Shown piece after piece: positions 26,846 to 36,624 of a DNA stretch of 64,000 nt. The notes beneath the pieces are model-generated. The model saw only the letters and a list, made by a program, of their open reading frames with translations, was not told the origin of the DNA and ran no database searches. This DNA comes from Synechococcus sp. CS-1328 (GTDB lineage Bacteria; Cyanobacteriota; Cyanobacteriia; PCC-6307; Cyanobiaceae). Position numbers and translations under genes: made by a program. Position 1 is the stretch's first letter, and every line of letters starts with the position of its first letter. Location of the stretch: assembly GCF_025128095.1 (NCBI RefSeq), contig NZ_JAHLYT010000071.1, positions 310,001-374,000 on the forward strand, given 5' to 3'.

Positions 26846-28561
26846 ATGATCGATCCACGCTCCAGCGCCCCCACGCCCCGCGCCGTCGCGTCCCAGACCA
26901 GCGGCAGGCCGACCATCGGCGAGCAGGCCATCGGCAGCGAGGCCAACACCAGCGATGTCAACGGCAGGGACGAGCCGTTGCCTGAAGCGAGCAGTTACCT
27001 GCAGCGCATCCTGCGGGCGCGCGTCTACGACGTGGCGATCGAAACGCCGCTCGATGCGGCCCCCAACCTTTCGGACCGGCTCGAGAACACCGTGCTGCTC
27101 AAGCGCGAAGACCTGCAGCCGGTGTTCAGCTTCAAGCTGCGGGGCGCTTACAACAAGATGGCGTCGCTCTCTGCCGCTGAGCTGGAGCGGGGGGTGATCG
27201 CCGCCAGCGCCGGCAACCATGCCCAGGGCGTGGCCCTCGGGGCCCGCAAGCTCGGCTGCACCGCGGTGATCGTGATGCCGGTCACCACGCCGGAGATGAA
27301 GGTGCGGGCCGTGGCGGCCCGCGGCGCCGAGGTGGTGCTGCATGGCGACAACTACGACGCAGCCTGCGCGGAAGCCCAGCGCCTGGAGATCGAGCGCGGT
27401 CTCACCTTCATCCACCCCTTCGACGATCCGGAAGTGATCGCCGGTCAGGGCACGATCGCCTTCGAAATCCTGCGGCAGTGCTCCTCACCCCCCGATGCCA
27501 TCTACGTGGCGGTGGGTGGTGGCGGCCTGATCGGCGGCATCGCCGCCTATGTCAAGAGCCTCTGGCCCGCTGTGGAGGTGATCGGCGTGGAACCCACCGA
27601 CGCCGATGCCATGACCCGCTCCCTGGCTTGCGGAGAGCGGGTGATCCTGGAGCAGGTGGGCCTGTTCGCCGATGGGGTGGCGGTGCGGCAGGTGGGGCTG
27701 CACACCTTCGCGCTGGCGCAGCGCTACGTGGACGCGATGGTGACCGTGGGCACCGACGAGATCTGCGCCGCCATCAAGGACGTCTTTGAGGACACCCGCT
27801 CGATCCTTGAACCGGCCGGAGCCCTGGCGGTGGCCGGCATGAAGGCTGACGTGGCACGGCGTGGCCTGAAAGGGCGGACCCTGGTGGCCGTGGCCTGTGG
27901 CGCCAACATGAACTTTGATCGGCTCCGCTTCGTGGCGGAACGGGCCGAACTGGGCGAGGAGCGCGAAGCGATGCTGGCCGTGGAGATTCCGGAACGGCCT
28001 GGCAGCCTGCGTCAGTTCTGTGAGCTCCTGGGGGGTCGCAGCCTCACCGAGTTCAGCTATCGCATGGCCGATCCTCGGGTGGCGCACATCTTCATCGGGG
28101 TCCAGATCCGCGGCCACAGCGACACCCAGCAGCTGATCGGCGAACTGCGAAGCGGTGGGTTCGCCTGCCTCGATCTTTCAGACAACGAACTGGCCAAGCT
28201 GCACCTGCGCCACATGGTGGGGGGACGCCTGCCCGCCGGTGCCGTGGCCGCCGCCGCCCAGAGCGAGGAGCTGCTCTACCGCTTTGAGTTCCCGGAAAAA
28301 CCGGGTGCCCTGATGACCTTCGTGCAGGCGCTTCATGCCAGCTGGAACATCAGCATCTTTCATTACCGCAACCAGGGCGCTGACGTGGGGCGGATCGTGG
28401 TGGGTCTGCAGGTGCCCCCGAACGAACAGGCCGCCTGGGAGCAGTTCCTGGCAGGCCTGGCCTATCGCCACTGGGACGAGACGGGCAATCCCGCCTACCG
28501 GCTGTTCCTGGGAGGCGATCAACCTCCCAACAGGCTGGAGCAGCCCACGGCCGGCGTATAG
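26846..28561 (+). CDS. ilvA: Threonine dehydratase, biosynthetic (IlvA)
   Basis: PLP enzyme converting threonine to 2-oxobutyrate, the committed step of isoleucine synthesis. The PLP lysine is in VFSFKLRGAYNKM; SAGNHAQGVALGARKLG and the phosphate loop VAVGGGGLIGGIAAY follow. The C-terminal third carries two ACT-like regulatory repeats (AVEIPERPGSLRQFCELLG and EFPEKPGALMTFVQAL), which bind isoleucine in the family. Start at the ATG at 26846 gives 571 residues. The N-terminal ~55 residues before the catalytic domain are low-complexity and not conserved, so a later start is possible. Confidence 0.94.
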   Translation: MIDPRSSAPTPRAVASQTSGRPTIGEQAIGSEANTSDVNGRDEPLPEASSYLQRILRARVYDVAIETPLDAAPNLSDRLENTVLLKREDLQPVFSFKLRGAYNKMASLSAAELERGVIAASAGNHAQGVALGARKLGCTAVIVMPVTTPEMKVRAVAARGAEVVLHGDNYDAACAEAQRLEIERGLTFIHPFDDPEVIAGQGTIAFEILRQCSSPPDAIYVAVGGGGLIGGIAAYVKSLWPAVEVIGVEPTDADAMTRSLACGERVILEQVGLFADGVAVRQVGLHTFALAQRYVDAMVTVGTDEICAAIKDVFEDTRSILEPAGALAVAGMKADVARRGLKGRTLVAVACGANMNFDRLRFVAERAELGEEREAMLAVEIPERPGSLRQFCELLGGRSLTEFSYRMADPRVAHIFIGVQIRGHSDTQQLIGELRSGGFACLDLSDNELAKLHLRHMVGGRLPAGAVAAAAQSEELLYRFEFPEKPGALMTFVQALHASWNISIFHYRNQGADVGRIVVGLQVPPNEQAAWEQFLAGLAYRHWDETGNPAYRLFLGGDQPPNRLEQPTAGV

Positions 28562-28664
28562 GCCATGTAGAGGAGGTGGGATCGGCCGCCAGGGCTGGCC
28601 TTGCCAGCTCCGCTAGGTTTCGGTGACGACCGCAGCGCCGCCCTTTCTCCCTGCTCTCGCGTCG

Positions 28665-29213
28665 ATGGCTCGAGACACCCTCTCCTTGCCGGCCCGCCTC
28701 GAGGCGATCCTCTACCTGAAGGGGCGCCCCCTCAGCCTGGCTGAACTGGCCGCGATCGCGGCCACCAGTCCGGAGGAGACTGAGCTGGGCCTGATCACCC
28801 TGATGGCCGACTACGCCCATCGTGATACGGCCCTCGAGATCCGCCAGGAGGGCAAGTGCTATGGGCTGCAGCTCAAGGACAGCCTCAGCGATCTGGTGCA
28901 GAGCCTGCTGCCGGTGGATCTGTCCACCGCCGCCCTGCGCACCCTGGCCACGATCGCGCTGAAGAAGCGGCTGCTGCAATCCGATCTGGTGGAGCTGCGC
29001 GGCTCCGGCGCCTACGACCACATCAAGGAGCTGCTCGCTCAGAATTTCATAGAACGCAAACGCCAGAGTGATGGGCGCTCCTACTGGATCAGCCTGAGCG
29101 AGAAGTTTCACCGCACCTTCGCCGTGCTGCCGGCCCGGGCTGACGAGCAGGGAGCGGCGAACGGGGAATCCCCACCCTCTCCGGATCGGGCTCCGGATCG
29201 GGAGGCTGCATAG
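28665..29213 (+). CDS. scpB: Segregation and condensation protein B
   Basis: Winged-helix kleisin-interacting subunit of the SMC-ScpAB complex, needed for chromosome compaction and segregation. Typical sequence LSLPARLEAILYLKGRPLSL at the start, then YAHRDTALEIR, LRTLATIALKKRLLQSDLVELRG and a second wing near IERKRQSDGRSYWISLSEKF. Start at the ATG at 28665 (182 aa); the in-frame GTG at 28623 adds non-conserved residues. The C-terminus is Pro/Asp-rich. No scpA or smc is nearby. Confidence 0.88.
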   Translation: MARDTLSLPARLEAILYLKGRPLSLAELAAIAATSPEETELGLITLMADYAHRDTALEIRQEGKCYGLQLKDSLSDLVQSLLPVDLSTAALRTLATIALKKRLLQSDLVELRGSGAYDHIKELLAQNFIERKRQSDGRSYWISLSEKFHRTFAVLPARADEQGAANGESPPSPDRAPDREAA

Positions 29214-29237
29214 AGTCGAGCCGACGGCACCCGACCC

Positions 29238-29534
29238 ATGGAAATTCTCAGCCTGCTGCTGGCCGTACTGGCCAGAACCCTTGAGATCTACACGCTGATC
29301 CTGCTGGTGCGGGTCCTGCTGAGCTGGTTCCCCAACCTGGACTGGAGCAACCCGCTGCTCTCGACCGTGAGCTCGATCACCGATCCCTACCTCAATGCCT
29401 TCCGGGGCCTGATCCCACCCCTGGGCGGCCTTGACCTCTCGGCCATCCTGGCCTTCATCGCCCTGCAACTGCTCCAGAGCCTCTTGGGCGGTGCCAGCGC
29501 CTCGCTGATGGCCCAGGCGTCCATGTACGGATGA
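29238..29534 (+). CDS. ycf19: YggT/Ycf19 family membrane protein
   Basis: A 98-residue protein with two hydrophobic helices (LARTLEIYTLILLVRVLLSWF and LSAILAFIALQLLQSLLGG) around the family loop NPLLSTVSSITDPYLNAFRG and LIPPLGGLDLSAI. The family is implicated in membrane and thylakoid organisation in other organisms; a molecular role is not known. It overlaps the next gene by four bases (ATGA) and lies 24 bases after scpB. Confidence 0.9.
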   Translation: MEILSLLLAVLARTLEIYTLILLVRVLLSWFPNLDWSNPLLSTVSSITDPYLNAFRGLIPPLGGLDLSAILAFIALQLLQSLLGGASASLMAQASMYG

Positions 29535-30019
29535 CCCTCACCTTCGTTCCGATCCACGTCTTCCGGCACACCCCGCTGGTGACCTTCTTCGATGCCAGTG
29601 TTCCCCACAGCAATGGCACGGATGTGGTGGTCCACGAGGGGCCGGCCGTTTCTCCTCCCGACGACGAGGATTTTCCGCAGTTCTACCGGCACCAGCACCA
29701 GGTCGATCACAACCTGGTGCTCAGTGGCAGCCGCAGCTTCGTGCTGCTCAACCCCTCCTGGGATCAGCCCCACCATGTCGTGCACCTGCAGCGGGCCATG
29801 GGGGCCCTGCAGATCCCGATCGGCACCCTGCATCGCTCGATTTCGGGGGAAGCGGGCAGCATCGTGCTGAACCAGTCGGTGCGGGATCCCCAGTTCAGCT
29901 ACGCCACTGAATTCATTCCGCTGAGCCTGCGGGAACGCCAGGATCTTCAGGATCTGCTGGCCTTGAGTCCGTGGATCTGGAGCTGGCGCGATGGCCACAT
30001 CCACCGCGACCACCTCTGA
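29531..30019 (+). CDS. Conserved hypothetical, possibly cupin-like
   Basis: A 162-residue soluble protein coupled to ycf19 by an ATGA overlap. His-rich segments RHQHQVDHNLVLSG and PIGTLHRSISGEAGS are arranged like the two metal-binding motifs of a small cupin barrel, but I cannot confirm the family by eye. It ends LSPWIWSWRDGHIHRDHL. No signal peptide or membrane helix is present. Function unknown. Confidence 0.6.
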   Translation: MTLTFVPIHVFRHTPLVTFFDASVPHSNGTDVVVHEGPAVSPPDDEDFPQFYRHQHQVDHNLVLSGSRSFVLLNPSWDQPHHVVHLQRAMGALQIPIGTLHRSISGEAGSIVLNQSVRDPQFSYATEFIPLSLRERQDLQDLLALSPWIWSWRDGHIHRDHL

Positions 30020-30029
30020 GCAGCAGCAC

Positions 30030-30551
30030 TCAGGCAGGGTCGACAGGCTCCAGAGCCTGCTCAAGCGGCAGCAGTTCATCGTTCTCGCCCGCACGCCGCC
30101 GTACCGGCGTGCTGAACCCCCGTGCCTTGACATGGCGAACCTGCAACGGGCCAGGGGTTCCAGCCGGCACAGCCAGACGCAGGCCGAAGGCGGAGTCTCC
30201 GGGCGGCACATCACCGATCGAGCCCACCCGGCTGCGGTTCTGGAGCACCGGCTCGCCGCTGGCATCGAGGATCACGGCGTAGACATCCGTATCCACCACC
30301 TCCCGGCGGCTGGGGTTCGCCACCACGCCCCGCAGGGCATAGCAGCTGGCGGTGCCGCTGCGTCCCTGCTCCGGCTGGGCACCCACATCACCGCGGGGGC
30401 AGGGCTCCAGCACCACCTCGCGCACCCCCAGCTCGGCCGCCAGCGCAGGGGTAACGCCCCCCAGCAGTGAGCCCAGCAGCAGCCCCACGACCAAGGCACG
30501 CCGCAGGAACCGCAAGGACGTCCTCCAGGACGCCGCCAGGGATCGGTGCAT
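30030..30551 (-). CDS. Secreted conserved hypothetical protein
   Basis: A 173-residue protein with a clear N-terminal signal peptide (FLRRALVVGLLLGSLLGG, cleavage expected after PALA). The mature part has two cysteines (C51 and C70) that could form a disulfide and a beta-rich segment GVVANPSRREVVDTDVYAVI reminiscent of FxLYD-type domains. The C-terminal tail is acidic. Probably periplasmic. No partner is evident; the function is unknown. Confidence 0.65.
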   Translation of the reverse strand: MHRSLAASWRTSLRFLRRALVVGLLLGSLLGGVTPALAAELGVREVVLEPCPRGDVGAQPEQGRSGTASCYALRGVVANPSRREVVDTDVYAVILDASGEPVLQNRSRVGSIGDVPPGDSAFGLRLAVPAGTPGPLQVRHVKARGFSTPVRRRAGENDELLPLEQALEPVDPA

Positions 30552-30591
30552 GGCAGAGGCGCAAACTGCGTTCCGGTCTACCGAATCCGCC

Positions 30592-30921
30592 CTAGCGATC
30601 GTCGCCGCTGCCGCCGATCACGTCGCGGGCTGCCCGGCTGGCCAGTTTGGCGAGATTGGCGGCGGCCACCTCCTCCAGATCGAAACCCAGCTCGGTGGCC
30701 AGTTGAGCCACGTACCACAGAACATCCCCCAGCTCCGCCTTGAGGCCCTCTCGCACGGCGTCGTCGAACACGCCGCCGCGATCCCGCAGCACCTTCTTCA
30801 CCTTGTCGGCCACCTCGCCGGCCTCACCACAGAGGCCGAGGGTGGGATAGATCGGGTTGGCACCAGCATCGGGGTAATGGGCCGTGGCCCGTGAGCGCTG
30901 CTGATAGCTGCGCAAATCCAT
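30592..30921 (-). CDS. MazG-like nucleotide pyrophosphohydrolase
   Basis: A 109-residue all-alpha NTP-PPase. The family metal motif is present: EAGE within GLCGEAGEVADKVKK, and ELGD within AELGDVLWYVAQLA. Short MazG-like proteins hydrolyse non-canonical or surplus (d)NTPs to NMP and pyrophosphate. The start is the ATG at 30921 (MDLRSYQQ); the frame upstream to 30963 would run into the pyk promoter region. Divergent from pyk. Confidence 0.85.
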   Translation of the reverse strand: MDLRSYQQRSRATAHYPDAGANPIYPTLGLCGEAGEVADKVKKVLRDRGGVFDDAVREGLKAELGDVLWYVAQLATELGFDLEEVAAANLAKLASRAARDVIGGSGDDR

Positions 30922-30983
30922 GACTGGAGATCGTGAGGTTGGATGGTAGTTTCCGGCTGTCACCGATGGTTCTGTCCGGTCCC

Positions 30984-32750
30984 ATGCGTCGCACCAAGAT
31001 CGTGGCCACCATCGGGCCCGCCACCGAATCGCCGGAACGGCTCAGGCAACTGATCGAAGCTGGCGCCACCACGTTCCGGCTCAATTTTTCCCACGGCGAT
31101 CACGCCGACCACGCCACCCGGATCGCCACCATCCGACAGGTGGCGCATCAGATGGGAGCCAACATCGGCATCCTTCAGGATCTGCAGGGTCCGAAGATCC
31201 GTCTGGGGCGCTTCGTCGGCGGCCCGATCACGTTGGCGAACGGCGATCGCTTCAGTCTCACCTCCAGGGATGTGAGCTGCGACCAGACCATCGCCACCGT
31301 GACCTACAACAAACTCGCCGACGAAGTGCCCTGCGGCAGCCGCATCCTGCTCGATGACGGCCGGGTCGAGATGCTGGTGGAGGAGGTGGATCAGGCCCAG
31401 CAGACCCTTCACTGCAGCATCACCGTGGGCGGGGTTCTCTCCAACAACAAGGGGGTCAACTTCCCCGACGTGCAGCTTTCGATCCGGGCCCTCACCGACA
31501 AGGATCGCGAGGATCTGGCCTTCGGACTGCAACAGGGCGTCGACTGGGTGGCGCTGAGTTTTGTGCGCAACCCCTCAGACATGCAGGAGATCCGCGATCT
31601 GATCCACAGCCAGGGTCACAACACGCCGGTGGTGGCGAAGATCGAGAAGTTCGAGGCGATCGATCAGATCGACGCCATCCTTCCCCTCTGCGACGGGGTG
31701 ATGGTGGCCCGCGGTGATCTCGGTGTGGAGATGCCCGCCGAGGAAGTGCCGTTGCTCCAGAAGGAGCTGATCCGCAAGGCCAACAGCCTCGGCATCCCGA
31801 TCATCACGGCCACCCAGATGCTCGATTCGATGGCCTCCAGCCCCCGGCCCACCCGCGCCGAGGTGAGCGATGTGGCCAATGCCATCCTCGACGGCACCGA
31901 TGCGGTGATGCTCTCCAACGAGACCGCCGTGGGGGACTTTCCGGTGGAGGCGGTGGCCACCATGGATCAGATCGCCCGCCGCATCGAGCGCGATTACCCG
32001 CGCCGCACCCTCGACAGCCATCTGGCCAACACCATCCCCAACGCGATCAGCCAGGGGGTGAGCAGCATCGCCCGTCAGCTTGGTGCTTCCGCCATCCTGA
32101 CGCTCACCAAAAGCGGCGCCACGGCCCGCAATGTCAGCAAGTTCAGGCCGAGCACGCCGATCCTGGCCATCACCGGCGACGTGAGGGTCGCGCGGCAACT
32201 GCAACTGGTCTGGGGCGTGACGCCCCTACTGGTGAAGGAGCAGAACTCCAGCACCAGTACTTTCAGCATGGCGATGGGCATCGCCCGCGAGATGGGTCTG
32301 CTCAGCGATGGCGATCTGGTGGTCCAGACCGCCGGCACCCTGGCCGGCATCAGTGGCTCCACCGACTTCATCAAGGTGGGGATCGTCTCGGCGGTGCTGG
32401 GCAAGGGCACCGGCGTCGGTGGGGGCTCGGTGAGTGGCCGGGTGCGGCTGGCCAGAACCCCGGAAGAGGCAGCCATGCTGCAGGTGGGGGAAATCCTGGT
32501 GGTGCCGGAAACCTCCGCCGCCTATGTGGACGCGATCCGCAAAGCCAAGGGGATGATCACCGAAACCGTGGGGACTGACAGCCATGCCGCCGTGATCGCC
32601 GAGCGGATCGGCATCCCGGCGATTGTGGGTGTGGCCAATGCCACCAAGGATCTGCGGCAGGGGGAGATCGTCACCCTGGATGTGCCGGAGGGGCTGGTGC
32701 ACCGCGGGGCCCGCAGCCACAACTCCGACGGCTATCGGTCCATCCTGTAG
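30984..32750 (+). CDS. pyk: Pyruvate kinase with C-terminal PEP-utiliser mobile domain
   Basis: Last step of glycolysis (PEP + ADP to pyruvate + ATP). Catalytic motifs are RRTKIVATIGPATES, FRLNFSHGDH, the active-site VAKIEKFEAIDQID and DGVMVARGDLGVEMP, and ITATQMLDSM. After the C-terminal allosteric domain there is an added ~100-residue swivelling domain like that of PEP synthase (GGGSVSGRVRLA, TDSHAAVIAERIGIPAIVG), where a catalytic histidine-like site remains (SHAAV). This fits the long (about 590 aa) cyanobacterial isoform. Alternative start: ATG at 30966, six codons earlier. Confidence 0.95.
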   Translation: MRRTKIVATIGPATESPERLRQLIEAGATTFRLNFSHGDHADHATRIATIRQVAHQMGANIGILQDLQGPKIRLGRFVGGPITLANGDRFSLTSRDVSCDQTIATVTYNKLADEVPCGSRILLDDGRVEMLVEEVDQAQQTLHCSITVGGVLSNNKGVNFPDVQLSIRALTDKDREDLAFGLQQGVDWVALSFVRNPSDMQEIRDLIHSQGHNTPVVAKIEKFEAIDQIDAILPLCDGVMVARGDLGVEMPAEEVPLLQKELIRKANSLGIPIITATQMLDSMASSPRPTRAEVSDVANAILDGTDAVMLSNETAVGDFPVEAVATMDQIARRIERDYPRRTLDSHLANTIPNAISQGVSSIARQLGASAILTLTKSGATARNVSKFRPSTPILAITGDVRVARQLQLVWGVTPLLVKEQNSSTSTFSMAMGIAREMGLLSDGDLVVQTAGTLAGISGSTDFIKVGIVSAVLGKGTGVGGGSVSGRVRLARTPEEAAMLQVGEILVVPETSAAYVDAIRKAKGMITETVGTDSHAAVIAERIGIPAIVGVANATKDLRQGEIVTLDVPEGLVHRGARSHNSDGYRSIL

Positions 32751-32768
32751 GCCGGCTGCATCCCCGCC

Positions 32769-33998
32769 ATGGCCTCGAGACTTCCCCTGGCCGAAACGGT
32801 CGGGATGGCGCTCACCACCCTGCGCTCCAACCGGCTGCGCAGCCTGCTCACCATGCTCGGCATCGTGATCGGCAACGCCTCGGTGATCAGCCTGGTGGGG
32901 GTGGGCCAGGGAGCCCAGAACCTGGCCGAAGGTCAGCTCAGCACCCTTGGCGCCAACGTGCTGTTCGTGGTGCCGGGCAACAACGACACCCGGCGTCAAG
33001 GCATCGACTTCCCCAAGACCCTGGTGCTGGATGATGCCGAGGCGATCGCCACCCAGGTGCCGAGCGTGCGGCGGGTCGCGCCCCAGATCACCCTCAGCGA
33101 AGTGATCCAGGCCGGCGGTCTCAGCACCTCCGCATCGGTGTCGGGGGTGACGCCGGAATTCCTGACGGTGCGCAGTTTTGATCTGGCCCAGGGGCGGTTC
33201 TTCAGCAGCGGCGATCTGCGCTCCGCTCGCAACGTGGCCGTGATCGGCCCCGATCTGCGCGACAAGCTGCTGCCCAACGGCAGCGCGATCGGCCGGCAAC
33301 TGCGCATCCGCGATCAGTCGTTTGAGGTGATTGGCGTTCTGGGAGCCAAAGGGGCCGTGTTCGGTTCCAATCAGGACGAAGCCGCCTACGTGCCCCTCAC
33401 CACGATGGTGAGCAAGCTGAGCGGCCGCGATCCCACCTATGGGGTGAGCCTCAATTTCATCAGCGTGGAAGCCGGCGACGACGACAGCATCAACGCCGCC
33501 AAGTTCCAGATCACCAACCTGCTGCGCCAGCGCCACCGCCTGCTGCGCGAGGACGACTTCGCCGTGCGCACCCAGAAGGATGCACTGACGATCGTGAGCA
33601 CGATCACCGGCGGGCTGACCCTGATGTTGGCGGCGATCGGAGCCGTGTCCCTGCTTGTGGGTGGCATCGGCATCATGAACATCATGTTGGTGTCGGTCAG
33701 CGAGCGCACCCAGGAGATCGGCCTGCGCAAGGCGCTCGGGGCTCGCAGCAGCGATGTGCTGCGGCAGTTTCTGGTGGAATCCCTGGTGCTCTCCAGCCTC
33801 GGCGGCGTGATCGGCAGCGCCGTGGGCCTGGCGGCGGTGGCGGTGGTGGCGGCCTTCACACCCCTGCCAGCGGCCGTGGGGGCCGGCACGGTGTTGATCA
33901 CCGTGGGGTTGTCTGGATCGATCGGCCTGTTCTTCGGGGTCGTTCCGGCCAGGCGGGCGGCACGGCTGGATCCGATCGTGGCGCTGCGCAGCCTCTAG
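32769..33998 (+). CDS. MacB-type ABC transporter permease (FtsX/MacB_PCD)
   Basis: A 409-residue integral membrane protein with one N-terminal helix (LRSLLTMLGIVIGNASVISLV), a large periplasmic domain (residues ~45-270, PQITLSEVIQAGG...), and three C-terminal helices containing the FtsX signature IGIMNIMLVSVSERTQEIGLRKALGAR. This is the mechanotransmission type of ABC permease (MacB, LolC-like), used to extrude or extract substrates at the periplasmic side. No ATPase or adaptor gene lies beside it here, so the partner must be encoded elsewhere. It follows pyk by 18 bases. Confidence 0.88.
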   Translation: MASRLPLAETVGMALTTLRSNRLRSLLTMLGIVIGNASVISLVGVGQGAQNLAEGQLSTLGANVLFVVPGNNDTRRQGIDFPKTLVLDDAEAIATQVPSVRRVAPQITLSEVIQAGGLSTSASVSGVTPEFLTVRSFDLAQGRFFSSGDLRSARNVAVIGPDLRDKLLPNGSAIGRQLRIRDQSFEVIGVLGAKGAVFGSNQDEAAYVPLTTMVSKLSGRDPTYGVSLNFISVEAGDDDSINAAKFQITNLLRQRHRLLREDDFAVRTQKDALTIVSTITGGLTLMLAAIGAVSLLVGGIGIMNIMLVSVSERTQEIGLRKALGARSSDVLRQFLVESLVLSSLGGVIGSAVGLAAVAVVAAFTPLPAAVGAGTVLITVGLSGSIGLFFGVVPARRAARLDPIVALRSL

Positions 33999-34134
33999 AT
34001 CTGCTTTCTCACCAGGTCATTCAGCGAACAGCAGCTCCTGTCAACCCCAGGATTGGCCTGTCAACACCGAAGAAACTGTTAAACCCGAAAAAACGTGGCC
34101 ATCGTCACCAAACCGAGACCGGGTTAATGGGTTG

Positions 34135-34446
34135 ATGGTTTCAAGACTCCCAATTGTCCTGGCCTTGGAACTGATGTCCTGCGGATATCGCAACACCACA
34201 GAGCGCATGGTGATCGTTCGCTGCTGTGGACCGGATCAGTTTTACCTGGAACGCGTGGTGTTCCCCTTTGAGCTGCTCAGCTTTCACTGCCCCCCCGAGG
34301 GCGACGTCGAGATCTGGACCCATGGGCTCGGGGGACCGGAACTGCTGGAGCGGCTTCAGGGTCGTGAACTGCTGATCGAGCAGCCCTTCACCCCAGCCGC
34401 CATGAACGTGACCACCGAGGCCACCCCCTGGCTTCAGACCGGTTGA
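34135..34446 (+). CDS. DUF1830 family protein
   Basis: A small soluble protein from a cyanobacterial family. The conserved core is SCGYRNTTERMVIVRC, FYLERVVFPFELLSF and the run VEIWTHGLGGPELLE. Start at the ATG at 34135 gives 103 residues. An internal ATG at 34174 sits exactly at the conserved SCGYRN and could be the real start. Function unknown. ftsH follows 101 bases downstream on the same strand. Confidence 0.78.
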   Translation: MVSRLPIVLALELMSCGYRNTTERMVIVRCCGPDQFYLERVVFPFELLSFHCPPEGDVEIWTHGLGGPELLERLQGRELLIEQPFTPAAMNVTTEATPWLQTG

Positions 34447-34531
34447 GCCGGGCTTCAGGCTTGCCGAGAGAGGGTCAGATCCATCGCATGACGTTTCCCC
34501 AGCAGAGCCTGGTGCAGCGTTACAGTCGGTA

Positions 34532-34542
34532 AGAATTATTCT
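34532..34542 (+). promoter_or_regulatory. Inverted repeat upstream of ftsH
   Basis: AGAATTATTCT, an 11-bp perfect inverted repeat, ends six bases before the ftsH ATG. It contains possible -10-like hexamers (TATTCT, TAAGAA). It is AT-rich in a GC-rich neighbourhood. Its role as operator or promoter is inferred only from position. Confidence 0.25.
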
Positions 34543-34547
34543 CAGGT

Positions 34548-36530
34548 ATGAACCAGCGCTGGCGTCTGATCGCTCTCTGGCTGCTACCGCTGGCCGTGGC
34601 CGGCTTCCTGGCCTGGCAACTCCTGGGTAGCGGGGTCACCTCCCGGCTCCAGCCCGATGGCCCCACAGCAGCACCCCGCAACACGGCGGTTGCCCGCATG
34701 AGTTACGGGCGCTTTCTCGACTATGTCGATGCCGGTCGTGTCACGGCTGTCGACATCTTTGATGGCGGCCGCAGTGCCGTGATCGAAGCCGTTGACCCCG
34801 ACCTCGACAATCGGGTGCAGCGCCTCCGGGTGGATCTTCCCGGCGTTGCCCCGGAGCTGGTCAACAAGCTCAAAGAGCAAGGCATCAGCTTCGATATCCA
34901 TCCCCCCAAGAACGCTCCACCTGTTCTGGGCCTGCTCGGCAATCTGCTCTTCCCACTGCTGCTGATCGGTTCGCTGATCTTCCTGGCCCGCCGCTCCTCG
35001 GGCATGCCCGGTGGTCCTGGCCAGGCGATGCAGTTCGGCAAGACCAAAGCCCGTTTCGCCATGGAAGCTGAAACCGGCGTCAAGTTTGATGACGTGGCCG
35101 GGGTGGAGGAAGCCAAGCAGGATCTTCAGGAGGTGGTGACCTTCCTCAAGACCCCTGAGCGGTTCACCTCGGTGGGAGCAAAAATCCCCAGGGGTGTGTT
35201 GCTGGTGGGCCCTCCCGGCACCGGCAAGACCTTGCTGGCCAAGGCGATCGCCGGCGAGGCCGGGGTTCCGTTCTTCTCGCTGTCGGGTTCCGAGTTCGTC
35301 GAGATGTTCGTGGGCGTTGGCGCCAGCCGGGTGCGAGATCTGTTCAAGCGCGCCAAGGAAAACAGCCCTTGCCTGATCTTCATTGATGAGATCGATGCCG
35401 TCGGCCGCCAGCGTGGTGCCGGCATCGGTGGCGGCAATGACGAGCGGGAGCAGACCCTCAACCAGCTGCTCACCGAGATGGACGGCTTCGAGGGCAACAG
35501 CGGCATCATCATCATCGCCGCCACCAACCGGGCCGATGTGCTCGATTCAGCCCTGATGCGGCCGGGTCGTTTCGACCGGCAGGTGCAGGTGGATGTGCCT
35601 GACATCAAAGGTCGCCTTGCGGTGCTGAAGGTTCACAGCCGCGACAAGACCCTTGCCGATGATGTGAGCCTCGAGATCATTGCCCGCCGCACGCCGGGTT
35701 TCTCTGGCGCGGATCTGGCGAACCTGCTTAACGAGGCGGCGATTCTCACGGCCCGCCGGCACAAGCAGGCCACCGGCCTCGCAGAAATTGATGACGCCGT
35801 TGATCGGGTGATCGCCGGCATGGAGGGCAAACCGCTCACCGATGGCCGCAGCAAGCGTCTGATCGCGTATCACGAGGTTGGCCATGCCTTGGTGGGCACC
35901 CTGGTCAAAGCCCACGACCCCGTGCAGAAGGTCACCCTGATTCCCCGCGGCCAGGCCCAGGGTCTCACCTGGTTCTCCCCCGATGAGGAGCAGATGCTGG
36001 TGAGCCGGGCTCAGCTGCGGGCCCGCATCATGGGAGCCCTGGGCGGTCGGGCTGCCGAAGATGTGGTGTTCGGCCATTCGGAGGTGACCACCGGAGCTGG
36101 TGGCGACATTCAGCAGGTGGCCTCCATCGCCCGGCAGATGGTGACTCGCTTCGGCATGAGTGATCTGGGCCAGGTGTCGTTTGAGGCGGGTAACCAGGAG
36201 GTGTTCCTGGGCCGCGACCTGATGACCCGCAATGATGGCTCCGACCGGCTGGCCAGCAAGATCGACGATGCCGTTCGCCAGATCGTTCAGACCGCCTACA
36301 CGGAAACTGTTGCCCTGGTGGCACAACACCGGGACTGCATGGATCGGGTGGTGGAACTTCTGATCGAGAAGGAATCCCTTAATGGTGAGGAATTCAGGGC
36401 CATCGTCTCGGAGTTCGCTCAGATTCCCGAGAAAGAGCGCTTCTCTCCACTTCTGCAGACCGAAGCTGTCAGCCAGGATGGCTCGCCTGCCCCTGGGACC
36501 CTTGAGCCGGAACCAGCGGCTCAGGCCTAG
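34548..36530 (+). CDS. ftsH: ATP-dependent membrane zinc metalloprotease FtsH
   Basis: Thylakoid or plasma-membrane AAA protease that degrades damaged membrane proteins; in cyanobacteria the FtsH2/FtsH3 type removes photodamaged D1. Two helices near the N-terminus ([18 protein letters not shown] and [19 protein letters not shown]) enclose the lumenal domain. AAA module: Walker [11 protein letters not shown], Walker [13 protein letters not shown], second region of homology [20 protein letters not shown]. The zinc site is HEVGH in [14 protein letters not shown]. 660 residues; the C-terminus is Pro/Glu-rich. Terminated by the hairpin at 36602. clpP follows on the opposite strand. Confidence 0.96.
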   Translation: MNQRWRLIALWLLPLAVAGFLAWQLLGSGVTSRLQPDGPTAAPRNTAVARMSYGRFLDYVDAGRVTAVDIFDGGRSAVIEAVDPDLDNRVQRLRVDLPGVAPELVNKLKEQGISFDIHPPKNAPPVLGLLGNLLFPLLLIGSLIFLARRSSGMPGGPGQAMQFGKTKARFAMEAETGVKFDDVAGVEEAKQDLQEVVTFLKTPERFTSVGAKIPRGVLLVGPPGTGKTLLAKAIAGEAGVPFFSLSGSEFVEMFVGVGASRVRDLFKRAKENSPCLIFIDEIDAVGRQRGAGIGGGNDEREQTLNQLLTEMDGFEGNSGIIIIAATNRADVLDSALMRPGRFDRQVQVDVPDIKGRLAVLKVHSRDKTLADDVSLEIIARRTPGFSGADLANLLNEAAILTARRHKQATGLAEIDDAVDRVIAGMEGKPLTDGRSKRLIAYHEVGHALVGTLVKAHDPVQKVTLIPRGQAQGLTWFSPDEEQMLVSRAQLRARIMGALGGRAAEDVVFGHSEVTTGAGGDIQQVASIARQMVTRFGMSDLGQVSFEAGNQEVFLGRDLMTRNDGSDRLASKIDDAVRQIVQTAYTETVALVAQHRDCMDRVVELLIEKESLNGEEFRAIVSEFAQIPEKERFSPLLQTEAVSQDGSPAPGTLEPEPAAQA

Positions 36531-36595
36531 ACAAGCTCCCTGTGGCTCGTTCTGACTGACAGTCGACAGCGATCCAATTCTGAGTAGGGAGAAAT

Positions 36596-36624
36596 AAAAA
36601 GCCCGCCGTTAGGCGGGTTTTTTT
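36596..36624. terminator. Bidirectional terminator between ftsH and clpP
   Basis: Stem CCCGCC/GGCGGG with loop GTTA (36602-36617), seven T residues after it and an A-rich run before it. It can therefore end transcripts of ftsH (plus) and of clpP (minus). The rest of 36531-36811 contains no gene that I can support. Confidence 0.85.
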
